Source: Isohypsibius dastychi | Taxonomy: Eukaryota; Tardigrada; Eutardigrada; Parachela; Isohypsibiidae | Assembly: GCA_034696485.1 (NCBI GenBank) | Contig: JAQIWT010000005.1 | Span: 1-64,000 of the forward strand | Direction of reading: 5' to 3' | DNA: 64,000 nucleotides | Part shown: positions 22,089 through 31,014 of the stretch, in pieces | Layout of the letters: every line of letters begins with the position of its first letter | Position numbering within the stretch: position 1 is the stretch's first letter | The notes under the pieces: generated by a model | What the model was told of the DNA's origin: nothing | What the model saw: the letters and a program-made list of their open reading frames with translations, nothing else | Database searches by the model: none | Program-made: the position numbers and the translations under genes

Positions 22089-23001
22089 ATGTGGAAAATA
22101 TCTGTTTTATTGCTCGGTGTTTTGGGATTTCCAATCAATGGACAGCTCATTTCTAATAACCAGAACCAACTCGTGCCAACCGGAAATGCCAGCGAAGTTC
22201 TTACCGCAGCTGCCAGCAGTTACTCTGGGTGCATAGTTATTTTTTTTGTCTTTTTATTTTCCGTTATCTCACGAGAATATTTCCGCAGATCGATGCAGCC
22301 ACTACAGGGATCCATGAGGTGATAACTGGGTTGACCATCCCGTTTCCGGGCGTCTAACGTTTTGTTTATACAGAGTACCATACAGTTCCCAGCAAAACGC
22401 CGGTGGTCAGAATTCATACCAGATGCTGAGTGGTGGAAATAATTACAACGGGTACGACGATTTTCCGGAAACTCGATGCAAGATTGTGTTGACCTGAGTT
22501 TTCTAGGATGAACCATGAATCGTATGATACGAAGCCGCAAAGTTACGGATTTGATTGTTATGGAAAGCCTCCAGGTAAAAAAAAACTTATTCCCCGATTA
22601 GAACTTTTGTGTATGGTTTTTTTAGCGTTGTATGGGAATTCGAATTATGATTGTCGGATATTCCATGTGTGTCAAGCGGATGGAAGACAGGATACGCTCA
22701 AATGTCCGCCAAAAACCAAATTCAACAACTATCTCGGAGTTTGCGATTGGGAAGATAAAGTATGCCTCAGAAAGTTAAGTATCACCTAAAACAACTTGTT
22801 TTTGTTTTATTTTAGATTGATAATTATTGTATGCCGTTATATCGGGAAGAGAGCTATGGAGCCGGAAATGGTCAAAATTACGCGCAAGGAAATCAACAGC
22901 AATATTCTGGTTCACAAGCGATGAACTATGCTCCACAGCAGAATATGAACTACGGACAGAGACCCGCTCAAACCAACCAGCAATATAACAAACGATACTG
23001 A
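22089..23001 (+). CDS. Secreted chitin-binding (CBM14) protein, tandem copy 2
   Basis: Exons 22089-22228, 22289-22318, 22374-22451, 22507-22574, 22625-22758 and 22816-23001; 211 residues. The signal peptide is WKISVLLLGVLGFPINGQ. The domain is GFDCYGKPP, LYGNSNYDC, IFHVCQADGRQDTLKC, FNNYLGVCDWEDK, NYC, matching copy 1 closely (VCQADGR, FNNYLG and CDW in both). The tail is Gln/Asn/Tyr-rich (QNYAQGNQQQYSGSQ). The two genes lie 633 bases apart on the same strand with splits at equivalent domain positions, which indicates local duplication. The N-terminal spacers differ, including two extra tiny exons (30 and 78 bases, both multiples of three) here. Confidence 0.83.
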
Positions 23002-23483
23002 GAAAGCCAGGTTTTCTTGTTTTTCCTTACCGAAAAAAGGTCACAATGTGGTTGCAGCTACCACCTTACTACAGTCTGGTTACTCGTTACTACAGTGGCA
23101 ATGATCGACTGTTCTTGTTTGTCTTGTTAGCTTAGCACAGTCCATGATGAAAGCAGTAAAATGATACCTTCATGAATTCCGTGAAATTTAAAAAATAGAC
23201 TATGTCATGCACACCGTGGATAAGAGCCGCAGCAAAAACTGACGTTCAGATGGGAAAATGACAATAGCCGAAATTTTGGTTACCATCTTACTACATGTGC
23301 GTAATGTAGTAGCAGTCATGCTAATGGACAATCAGCTGTTGTGGTTTTCGGTTTTCGGTGTTCAAATTTATTCGAAAATTTTCGCTTTGCACCTGATGGA
23401 TTCTATCCTTTTTTGATCACCCTGAGTGTTTCCCGCTTATAGGAATCAGTTTTGATGAACCTGGTCTAAGTGTTGCACCGATT
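23002..23483. other. Intergenic region, promoter of WDR59
   Basis: No gene. It has a repeated phrase (TTACTACAGT, TTACTACATG) near 23070-23300. An acceptor (GCTTATAG) ends at 23442, 41 bases before the WDR59 ATG, compatible with a 5' exon or spliced leader. Confidence 0.45.
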
Positions 23484-26400
23484 ATGGCTGGAGTTTGGTC
23501 GGGAGACGATGTGGTGGCGGAGCACAAAGAATTGAAAGCAACAGCAGTCGCTCTCGATTCCACAGGTCGTTTCCTCGTTCTTGCAGGTCGCCTCGGAACA
23601 TCCGTCGTCGACCTGCATCATCCCGATAAAATCCTTCGAAGACTGAATCGTCGGAGCAAGTGGGAAGTCGGTGTTGTAGCATGGAATCATCATCCGGAAT
23701 TTCGCAATTTAATCGCCATTGGATGCAATCAGAAAGTGGACATTCTCAACTTTGATTATCTGACCTCCGAATTGGTCGACCCACTGCATTCTATCAAAGG
23801 ACATGCACGAGCTGTGTTGGGAGTGGATTGGAATTTGTCGGAGCCATCGCTGCTGGTGACATGTTCTGTTGATAATTATGTTTATATTTGGGATCATCGA
23901 GATCTTCGTCGTCCTATCGCTAGTCTACCTTCGTTATGTGGAGCTACTCAGGCTAAGTGGAGTAAGACTGGAAGGAATTTATTGGCGACGGCTCATGAAG
24001 CTGAATGCAAGATTTGGGACTTCCGGAAGTCTTCGACTCCTGTCATGTATATTGCTGCTCATTCGGGGAAGATTAATGGGCTGGAGTGGAATGCGTCGAT
24101 CAGCAATCAGATTGTTACTTGCTCCCAAGACTGTAATGTCAAGGTGAATTTTTTGTTGAGTTTAATTTGATTATTTTCTGTTTAATTCAATTTAAACAGT
24201 TTCGAACAGTGGTGGAATTCCGAGGGGGGGGGGGGGTAATGTACCGCTCTATGAAACTTTTCCCCCTGCATCCGAGAAAACTTAACGCAGAAACACCGCT
24301 GCGCTAAACGAAGCGGAAATTTCCCGCTTTCCGCTTCTTTAATGAAAGCGAAGCCAAAGCGTAATCCCTCCCCCTTCGTAGAAAGGTGTCAGTTTCACCA
24401 CTGGTTTCGGAACATTCTGATTTCTCTCGTCTAAAATATCAAGGTTTTCAAACGAGAAATTCGTGATTAGATTCTGTTTGGTTCGAAGTCGCTTTTCGTT
24501 CGTTCTTCTCTCAGACCCGGGTAATATGCATTAAATATTTGAAATTAATATTCTAAATTGTTCTTTGAAATATTAAAATTTTAATTATTTTTAGTTATTT
24601 CTATATTTTATTTTTAATATTTAATATTTATATTTTTCTATAATCGCTATTTTGATTCTAAATATTTAATTTTGTTATTTAAACTTCGTTTGAATTTTGA
24701 TTATTTGATTTAATATTTAATATTTAATATTTAAAAAGACGTTTTTTTCAGGTTTGGGATATCACCTCCTCGAAACACGCCAAATACATCATCTCAACCA
24801 AAGCTCCAGTCTGGCGCGCCCGTTTTGCGCCGTTCGGTGACGCACTGGTCACCGTCGGAATCCCGCAACTCCATCGCGGTGACACAAGTCTAGCGCTCTG
24901 GTCATTTTCCGACACTTCTGTTCCAGCCCATCTCTTTTCCGGTCACACGGAAGGCGTTTACGATTTCTTCTGGAGATCACCTCGCCGCGAAGAATTCCAG
25001 TTGGTCAGCTGGTCCAAGGACCAAACTCTCCGTTTATGGAAGGTCGACTCAACATTACAACGTCAATGTGGGTCCAGCTTCAACGACATCATCTATCCAC
25101 CGGAAGTCGAAAAAGAAAACCATTCCCACGACAGTTCTCCACCATCGAATCACTTCCTGTTGGAGAAAGAGCTACGAACTGTCGATATGAGTGGAGTTCT
25201 AGTTGATGACATTGATCTATCTCAACGAACCTGCACTATTACAATCACAACTCCCCCAAATGTCGTCAAACTCATCGTGGCATTCCCGCTAGGTTACCCG
25301 GAAACGGCATCCCCAGTTTTCCATATTTCGTCGGAGTGTTCGTTGAATCCAGTTGCAATCAGACAGGTTACGCTGTTGGTGAATGAAACACTGCTGAAAT
25401 GTCTTCAGAATCAGGCGTCTTCAGTGAATCCCGCAGTTCGGACTGTTCAGCAGTTTCTGAACACTCTGACAGCTGATCTGACGCCGTCGCCACGTTTGGA
25501 AATCCATCCCGCGTTTATTTCGCCGCCAGCACGACATCCGCCGTCGTACAAGGCGGGGACTCGGTATGTGGGTCCTCAACGAGTCGAGTCGCCGTTGATC
25601 TCCGCGGCGACGGCGAAATTGTTCGGAAGTCATGCGTCGTTCTCGAGTGATCAACCGATGCCGTTTCCGAGGTTGGTTGGGGGATTTTTTGCGGGGGATC
25701 GGATGGTCATGTGGAGTGATGCGTGGAAACTGGGGTTTTCCGCCGGAAGTGGCAAGTCGATGCTGGATACCGGTTCGACGGTTTATCCTTCCGATTTAAC
25801 GGCTATGCAGGTACTGAAATTTGTCATGATTATAAAGAGTATTCTGAGTTTTACTCTTTCGCAGAGACAAACGCGTAAAGCACTTTTGAAGAAAGGGAAA
25901 GTTGACCGGACTTCGTTGACCATTTTCAGTGTTCAGAGCCTTTTGCCGATCCATCCGTACTTGGCAGCTAATTATGTGTAAATACGAAGACTTATATTCT
26001 TCAAACCACAAGACAGTATTTATTCGATTTTATTTAATTTATTATTAATTCATTATTTTCTTATTTATTTAATTATGTTTATTGATTTTTTTTAATAGTT
26101 CATTTAATAATTTATTGAGTTTATTCAAGACTATTCTTATTTTATTTATTTTTCTTTGACGATTAGTTGTCTTTCTTTTCAGGAACGATTGTAAAAATCC
26201 ATCTCAAAGTCTTGCGCAGAACGCGCTTTTGGCAGAGTCGGTGGATCGTCGGGATTTGGCTCAAGTATGGCGGTTACTTGAAGTGGCGGTACAGCCCAAA
26301 CCCCCTGCATCGGATATCGATGATGCACCATGGGTCATGCATCCATTTGGACGAAGAATGATCGATAAAGTGTGAGTAAAAGATGCAAACCGGAAGTACA

Positions 26401-27554
26401 CCGGAAGTACCTCCTGATGGATTTTTTCTGCTGATGTTGTGCGGGTTTTGTACAAGAATGTCAAATTAGAATTGAGGCCAGTGTTTTTTGGAACTGAGTT
26501 TTTTTTGTTCGTCAACCGGAAGTCAGCGTTTGTGTTTTGTTTTTAGTTTGGACTATTTTCGCGACAATTTCGATTCGGCGTTCCTCGCAACAGTAGCTTG
26601 CATCTTCTGTGAAGAGCCATGTTCCCAGCGAATTCCTCCTCCACCTAGCCGGGTAGCTTCCAAGTCGACTTCATTCTTATCCGTCGGTTCGTCATCCAAC
26701 GATTCAGCTCGGCTCTCCCTTCGTTCGGAAGATTTGTTCGACGGACTCAATCAGCCGCATATAGGCACCCAGAAAGAAAAACGCTCCGGTAGTTGGATCA
26801 GTCCAGCTATGATCGCACAGAAACCACTTGAGATTAAGACCGGAAGTGAAAATCACATTCTGAACCCCGATCGGAAAAGAGAGTTGGATTTGTTTAAAAG
26901 GGAATATTGTGATTTGTTGTATACATTCCGATTGTTGAACAAACGGACGGAGATTTTGAAATGTCTGGGAGATGCGCCGGAACCTCATCGGGGAATGGGT
27001 AAGCAAACATTTTGACGGAACATTACAAAATCATAGTTAAGGAATTAAAATAATAATTTTAATGATTTATTAAAATTCCATCTTGAAATAATTTTAGTAA
27101 TCTATTCAAATTCATTTTCAAATCAAAATTCATTTCAAAATTAAGATTAATTTCAATAATCAATAATTTCACTGAAAGAATAATAATTTTTGAATTTTGT
27201 ATTCCTGCCTAAATAATTTTTTTTTGTGTATTAAACCAGATGTTTGGGTTTTGTAGAATTCTCGAGCATTTGCCAGAATTGCAAATGCGAAGTTCGAGGA
27301 GCGCGATGCTTTAATTGTAAAATCACCGTCGTTTCCTGCGCCATTTGCCATTCTTCAGTTCGTGGACTCTCCGTATTCTGCTCAGTCTGCAATCATGGTG
27401 GACATCTTTCTCATATGGTTTGAAATCATTTTGAATTTCTTTTTCTATAAATGTGGTGAAATTTTTTTAGGAAGACTGGTTCTCATCGGAGAAATTCTGT
27501 CCAACCGGATGTGGATGTTTCTGCTTGGAAGCGATGGGATCCTTCAAGATTTAA
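23484..27554 (+). CDS. WDR59: WDR59 homologue, GATOR2 subunit (WD40-RWD-RING-like)
   Basis: Seven exons: 23484-24143, 24752-25810, 25865-25977, 26183-26371, 26547-26998, 27257-27417 and 27471-27554; 905 residues, close to human WDR59 (974). WDR59 belongs to GATOR2, which opposes GATOR1 and so promotes amino-acid activation of TORC1 at lysosomes. Visible domains: WD40 propeller, residues ~1-320 (VDWNLSEPSLLVTCSVDNYVYIWDHRDL spread over one repeat, CKIWDFRKS, DQTLRLWKVD); RWD domain ~350-460 (FPLGYPETASPVFHI); the WVMHPFGRRM segment typical of WDR59; and a C-terminal zinc/RING-like module ~825-905 with CQNC, CFNC, CAIC, CSVC, HGGH and CPTGCGCFC. Intron 1 carries a hAT-like MITE. Confidence 0.93.
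24207..24403. mobile_element. hAT-like MITE in WDR59 intron 1
   Basis: A 197-bp element with inverted ends CAGTGGTGGAA and TTTCACCACTG. It is flanked by eight-base direct repeats GTTTCGAA (24199-24206) and GTTTCGGA (24404-24411), matching at 7 of 8 positions. Ends of CAG-type and 8-bp duplications are typical of the hAT superfamily. Inside are a run of about 12 G and a small hairpin (GCTTCTTTAATGAAAGC). It has no coding capacity, so it is non-autonomous. A decayed relative lies at 9711-9896. Confidence 0.75.
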
Positions 27555-28006
27555 CCATTCCTTCCGGAGGAAAATTCACGCACATGGTGTGTGCCAACTG
27601 TGATGAATTTATCGATGATAAACAACTTCGTTTTTAAACAACCCGATTTAAATTTTTAAAAGTTTTTGTTTCAATTCACCGATTAACTTCCGGCACCATT
27701 TTCCGAATAGCACTGGGATCACCAATTTATAAAAAATATAATAGAGCTTGAATATGAAATGTTAAAATGAATCAAAGAGTACTTGCGGACGATTTGGACG
27801 GACTCGAAGAACCGGAAATAACAGATTATTATAGAAAGAAAATGAGCATTAGAAGCAGAGTCCCGAATTTCCCAGCATAAGAGATATGCATTCCAATAGA
27901 TGAAATCCGAATCAAACTCCGCAAAATTTCCGAAGACCGCGAGCCGTACTGATTTTCTCGAAATCTGAAGAAAACGGGGAATTTAACAATAAACCCGAAA
28001 TTCACA
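27555..28006. other. Region between convergent WDR59 and CYTH-like genes
   Basis: Holds the 3' UTRs of both genes, a 37-codon ORF (27767-27880, listed) and, on the minus strand, a possible extra last exon of the CYTH-like gene (27964-27912, after a CTTCAG acceptor). Confidence 0.5.
27767..27880 (+). CDS. Candidate 37-residue microprotein
   Basis: An ATG-initiated ORF whose translation begins MNQRVLADDLDGLEEPEITD and ends in SIRSRVPNFPA. The composition (acidic first half, basic second half, no low complexity) looks more like protein than chance translation of AT-rich DNA, and the ORF lies 212 bases after the WDR59 stop, the right distance for a downstream operon gene. I do not recognise it. 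It could equally be chance. Confidence 0.3.
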   Translation: MNQRVLADDLDGLEEPEITDYYRKKMSIRSRVPNFPA

Positions 28007-28633
28007 TCAATGGTCTAGAAACCAACCTAATTTTCTGGCCAGTTCGTCCACAGTTCGAAAAGCGGTTGTAATGGACTGCCTATCATCCACGGAAACTTCA
28101 ATCTCCCCAAAACAGAATCCGAATTTCTCGAATTCCAGAGTGACTTTCGCAGGAAATAAATCCGCTTCACTGGGGATCCCGAACACCTTTCTTCCATAGC
28201 TCACTCGATGAAAAACAGTGAATCCCGCCGATTTCAGTTGGTCGCGATGGAAGTCATCCTCAGTCAAGCCAGAAACAATATTTCCCAAAGCCAGAAAGTC
28301 GATGATTTCTTTCGCAGATGTCAAACAGCGACTCGTCAATTTTCTCGATGTCCGTGATGGATCTTTGACCGCTTCTTCGAAACGCAAGTTCCACGATCCA
28401 TTCCGAGTGAACAGCATCAGCCCATTCAGCGTCAGGACGTAATCATGGCGATCATAATAGAGTTCCTCCACATTTTCTTCGTTCAAAATCCGACCGATTT
28501 TCTGTACTCGTTCAGCAGCGTCTGGTGGAATCAGAAAAGTCCGTGTCAAATCCCATGATAAATCCTCTTCTTCCTCAGCTTCATTCTCCTCGGAATCGCG
28601 AACGTGCGTTTCGGTTGAATGGGAATGCGACAT
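28007..28633 (-). CDS. CYTH-domain (thiamine-triphosphatase-like) protein
   Basis: A single-exon frame of 208 residues. The start is taken as the ATG preceding SHSHSTETH; the frame stays open 26 codons further upstream to another ATG. After an acidic N-terminus (EENEAEEEED) the CYTH pattern is visible: a strand WDLTRTFLI, helix, EELYYDRHDYVLTLNGL, LFTRNGSWNLRFEE, and later VTLEFEKFGFCFGEIEVS. CYTH enzymes hydrolyse triphosphate groups such as thiamine triphosphate within a charged tunnel. The usual ExExK strand is degenerate here (WDLTRTF), and the W.LK lysine is Arg (WNLRF), so activity is uncertain. A GTTGGT donor near the 3' end could splice to 27964-27912 and replace the last few residues. 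Confidence 0.65.
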   Translation of the reverse strand: MSHSHSTETHVRDSEENEAEEEEDLSWDLTRTFLIPPDAAERVQKIGRILNEENVEELYYDRHDYVLTLNGLMLFTRNGSWNLRFEEAVKDPSRTSRKLTSRCLTSAKEIIDFLALGNIVSGLTEDDFHRDQLKSAGFTVFHRVSYGRKVFGIPSEADLFPAKVTLEFEKFGFCFGEIEVSVDDRQSITTAFRTVDELARKLGWFLDH

Positions 28634-29904
28634 TTTAACACGGAATTCTTCCAACAAAACTTGAGAAATTCGGAATATTTTCACTTCACGTGGCACAGAC
28701 CCCCTACCCAAACGAGGGGTCTACCACCGCTTGACCGATCAGCATTTGGTAGCCAGGTCTACGGTAAGGTGAAAATCCCACGCAGCTTGACCTTTTATTA
28801 AGATTTCTGAACTTCGAGAAAAAAACCTTATCCAAACCAAGGGTTTCTGTTTTTGTCGAAATCCTGCAGGCCAACACTTTTCTGAGTAGAGATTTGGCGA
28901 AAATTTCTGTAGATTTCATGTTCTTTGATCTGACGGACTTGCGTTGACCTGATGATAACTTTAAAGACCAGTGAGAACGTAAACAAGGGGGGAAAGGCGA
29001 GAGTAGAGCAAGGCGAGTGGTAATTCATTCCCGTTTACTTTAGCTTCTCTGGCGTTAAAGTTGTGGCCTAATGAATGTTCCAGGCCGTAATTAAAGCAGC
29101 TCCGCCTGATGCAAAACTCATCAACCAATTGTGAATTGTGGGTGCATTTTAAAATTTCCGCCGGTTTTGGGGTCAGACTGTCTCCTCATGCTCAACTTTG
29201 CCTCCTTCCCTTCCTTTATTCCATTCTCATCTCATCGATATTTGGACAAGACTCTCCGAGTCTGTGCGCACATGTGTTGTAATTAGACGGGATGCTGGCA
29301 AATTTTAATTGCGCTGACGATTCAAGCAACGATTCAAAGGAGTGTCCTGGAATTCAAGCGTTTCTCGGAAGTAAATTCAAACGGTGAGCTTGTTCATACG
29401 ATTTCCCTCTTCCCAGAAAACATTTCCGGAAATTTTGAATGTTCCAGGAATTCATCTGTTTTTGGTTCGAGCTTTGGTTCATCCGACTGTTTTGGTTCAA
29501 ATTGACTCGACTTCGTGTTGGCTGAGATGAGAGGAGTGCGAGAAGGGTAAGAGTTCGCGAACTTTTTCTGGGGAACCCAGTGAAGGTTCCTGGCCACTGA
29601 TGTCCACTTTTTTCGTATTTCAGGGACCATTGAGTATCAACACAGAAACGAATATTGATATCTGTTCGTGAGCAGTTGGTAGAAGGTGAGTTTAAGATTG
29701 TTGAACTGACCAGTCCGATTTGAAGGACGGAGTGGAGGTTACCTTTTCTTTGGACTTCGTGTGGAGCCAGTGACCGTATCCATTTATGGTGGTTTATGGG
29801 AGGATATGAGATGGGTAGAGGAAAGAGCAACTCATCACCTGGCCACCTTCATTAGCGATCAACTGGAGTAGAGGAGACCATGATTAATCTCCCTGTTTTG
29901 AATT
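28634..29904. other. Intergenic region, no firm gene
   Basis: A 158-codon ORF on the minus strand (29354-29830) and open plus-strand stretches around 29633-29880 have some splice-like sites. A possible 5' exon of the next gene is about 29716-29776, ending in a GTGACC donor. No domain supports any of these. Confidence 0.4.
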
Positions 29905-31014
29905 ATGCGAAAATCAGCAATACGCGCGCTCTCTTTTGACTTTACTTTACCGTTGGTCATCTGTTGCAGATTTCTGCGAAACTGTTTGGAAAGGATTAGT
30001 TTTCAATGGATTATTCGATTTAAGAGGAGTTTGCTGAAACGGAATAAAGGGTTCACGGTAAATCTTTGGTTACTTCCGGTTGATCTCATATCTTAGTTTT
30101 CCGTCTTTTCAGATATTTTTCGATGGACCAAATTTTCCGGGGGATTATTATTTTGGAAGGTTTGTTACAGTAGAAACATATTGGAATATTTCACTGACTT
30201 CCGGTCGAGTTTTTATTTGATTTTTTGTTTTATTTTGCAGATGTTATGAATTATGGATGGAATATCTGGATGACGGTGCGCGTTTGAGAGATCAAATTCT
30301 CTGGATGGATTTTGGGGAAAAGCTCCGCTACTGTAAGTGAAGATTATCGACGAGAGTTTTTGTCCCCCCCCCCCCCCAAGGGGGGGGACATATAAAACCT
30401 TCACCCAAACCGAGCATTTTCCTTCACGCAAAAAACCTTTTTCAAAACCTTTTTACCTTGCTTTCGGGTCAACGACACGAGGTTTTGAGAGTGCAGGTCA
30501 ACGGACTGAGGTTTTGAAAAATGACGTCACAGCCAAAAGTGACGTCACAACCGGAAGTGACGTCACAACAGGAAATGACGTCACAACCGGAAGTGACGTC
30601 ATTTGTTCAATTTTTTTCTTTTTTCACATTTTCATGCTGAGATTTTTCTTCATCAAAACCTTCACCCAAACCGAGCATTTTCCTTCACGCAAAAAACCTT
30701 TTTCAAAACCTTTTTACCTTGCTTTCGGGTCAACGACACGAGGTTTTGAGAGTGCAGATCAACGGACCGAGGTTTTCAAAAACGACGTCACAGCCGGAAC
30801 TGCCGCCACATCCGGGCTTAACGTCATTCTGTCCAATTTTTCCATTTTTTTTATTTTTTCCCACTTGTATGCTGAGATTTTTCAGGTATTTTTTGAGGGG
30901 GGACAGTATGCCCTCCAGAGGTGGGCATAGGGAAAAACCGATCGCACGATCGTTTTTTCAGGGGATATTTTCCTAGAAATTAGACAGGATGGATGGCAGT
31001 TCTTTATTTGGTAA
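29905..31014 (+). CDS. Unrecognised small multi-exon gene
   Basis: Exons with strong signals: ~29970 (or from ATG 29905)-30057, 30113-30159, 30241-30332 and 30962-31014. Joined from 29905 they give 114 residues with no stop and correct phase at all three junctions. The predicted chain is rich in aromatic and charged residues (KGFTIFFDGPNFPGDYYFG, CYELWMEYLDDGARLRDQ, ILWMDFGEKLRYWDIF, RQDGWQFFIW). The 5' end is uncertain: a strong acceptor (TGTTGCAG) ends at 29969, so ATG 29905 may be chance and an upstream exon may exist. If intron 3 is not spliced, the frame stops at 30343. Intron 3 contains the duplicated element and minisatellite. No family recognised. Confidence 0.45.
30364..30387. repeat. 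Poly-C / poly-G hairpin-forming run
   Basis: Fourteen C, two A, then eight G. It can fold as a C/G hairpin, or form i-motif and G-quadruplex structures. It lies in intron 3 of the preceding gene, just before the tandem duplication. Confidence 0.8.
30394..30883. repeat. 261-bp tandem duplication in an intron
   Basis: Two head-to-tail copies start at 30394 and 30655 with AAAACCTTCACCCAAACCGA and stay nearly identical for about 110 bases, through GGTCAACGACACGAGGTTTT. Downstream they diverge: copy 1 holds five regular TGACGTCA sites, while copy 2 holds decayed versions (ACGACGTCACAGCC, TTAACGTCATT). Both end near TGCTGAGATTTTTC. Confidence 0.9.
30522..30601. repeat. 18-bp minisatellite of CRE palindrome plus CCGGAAG
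   Basis: TGACGTCA occurs at 30522, 30540, 30558, 30576 and 30594, exactly 18 bases apart. The best unit is TGACGTCACAACCGGAAG, with variants AGCCAAAAG and AACAGGAAA in the second half. TGACGTCA is the full CREB/ATF site and CCGGAAGT is an ETS core, so each unit is a potential composite factor site. This could be enhancer-like or simply a minisatellite. Confidence 0.9.

Noticed and set aside
29354-29830. 158-codon ORF on the minus strand
   Set aside because: Low-information composition, no domain, no matching splice partners found; the plus strand has competing exon signals. Kept only as a caveat.
30522-30601. CRISPR-like array
   Set aside because: The period is 18 bases with no unique spacers and the host is a eukaryote; it is a minisatellite.
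30337-30930. 197-codon ORF across the tandem duplication
   Set aside because: Its translation simply repeats the duplicated DNA (HFPSRKKPFSKPFYL appears twice) and the TGACGTCA array; it is intronic repeat, not a protein.
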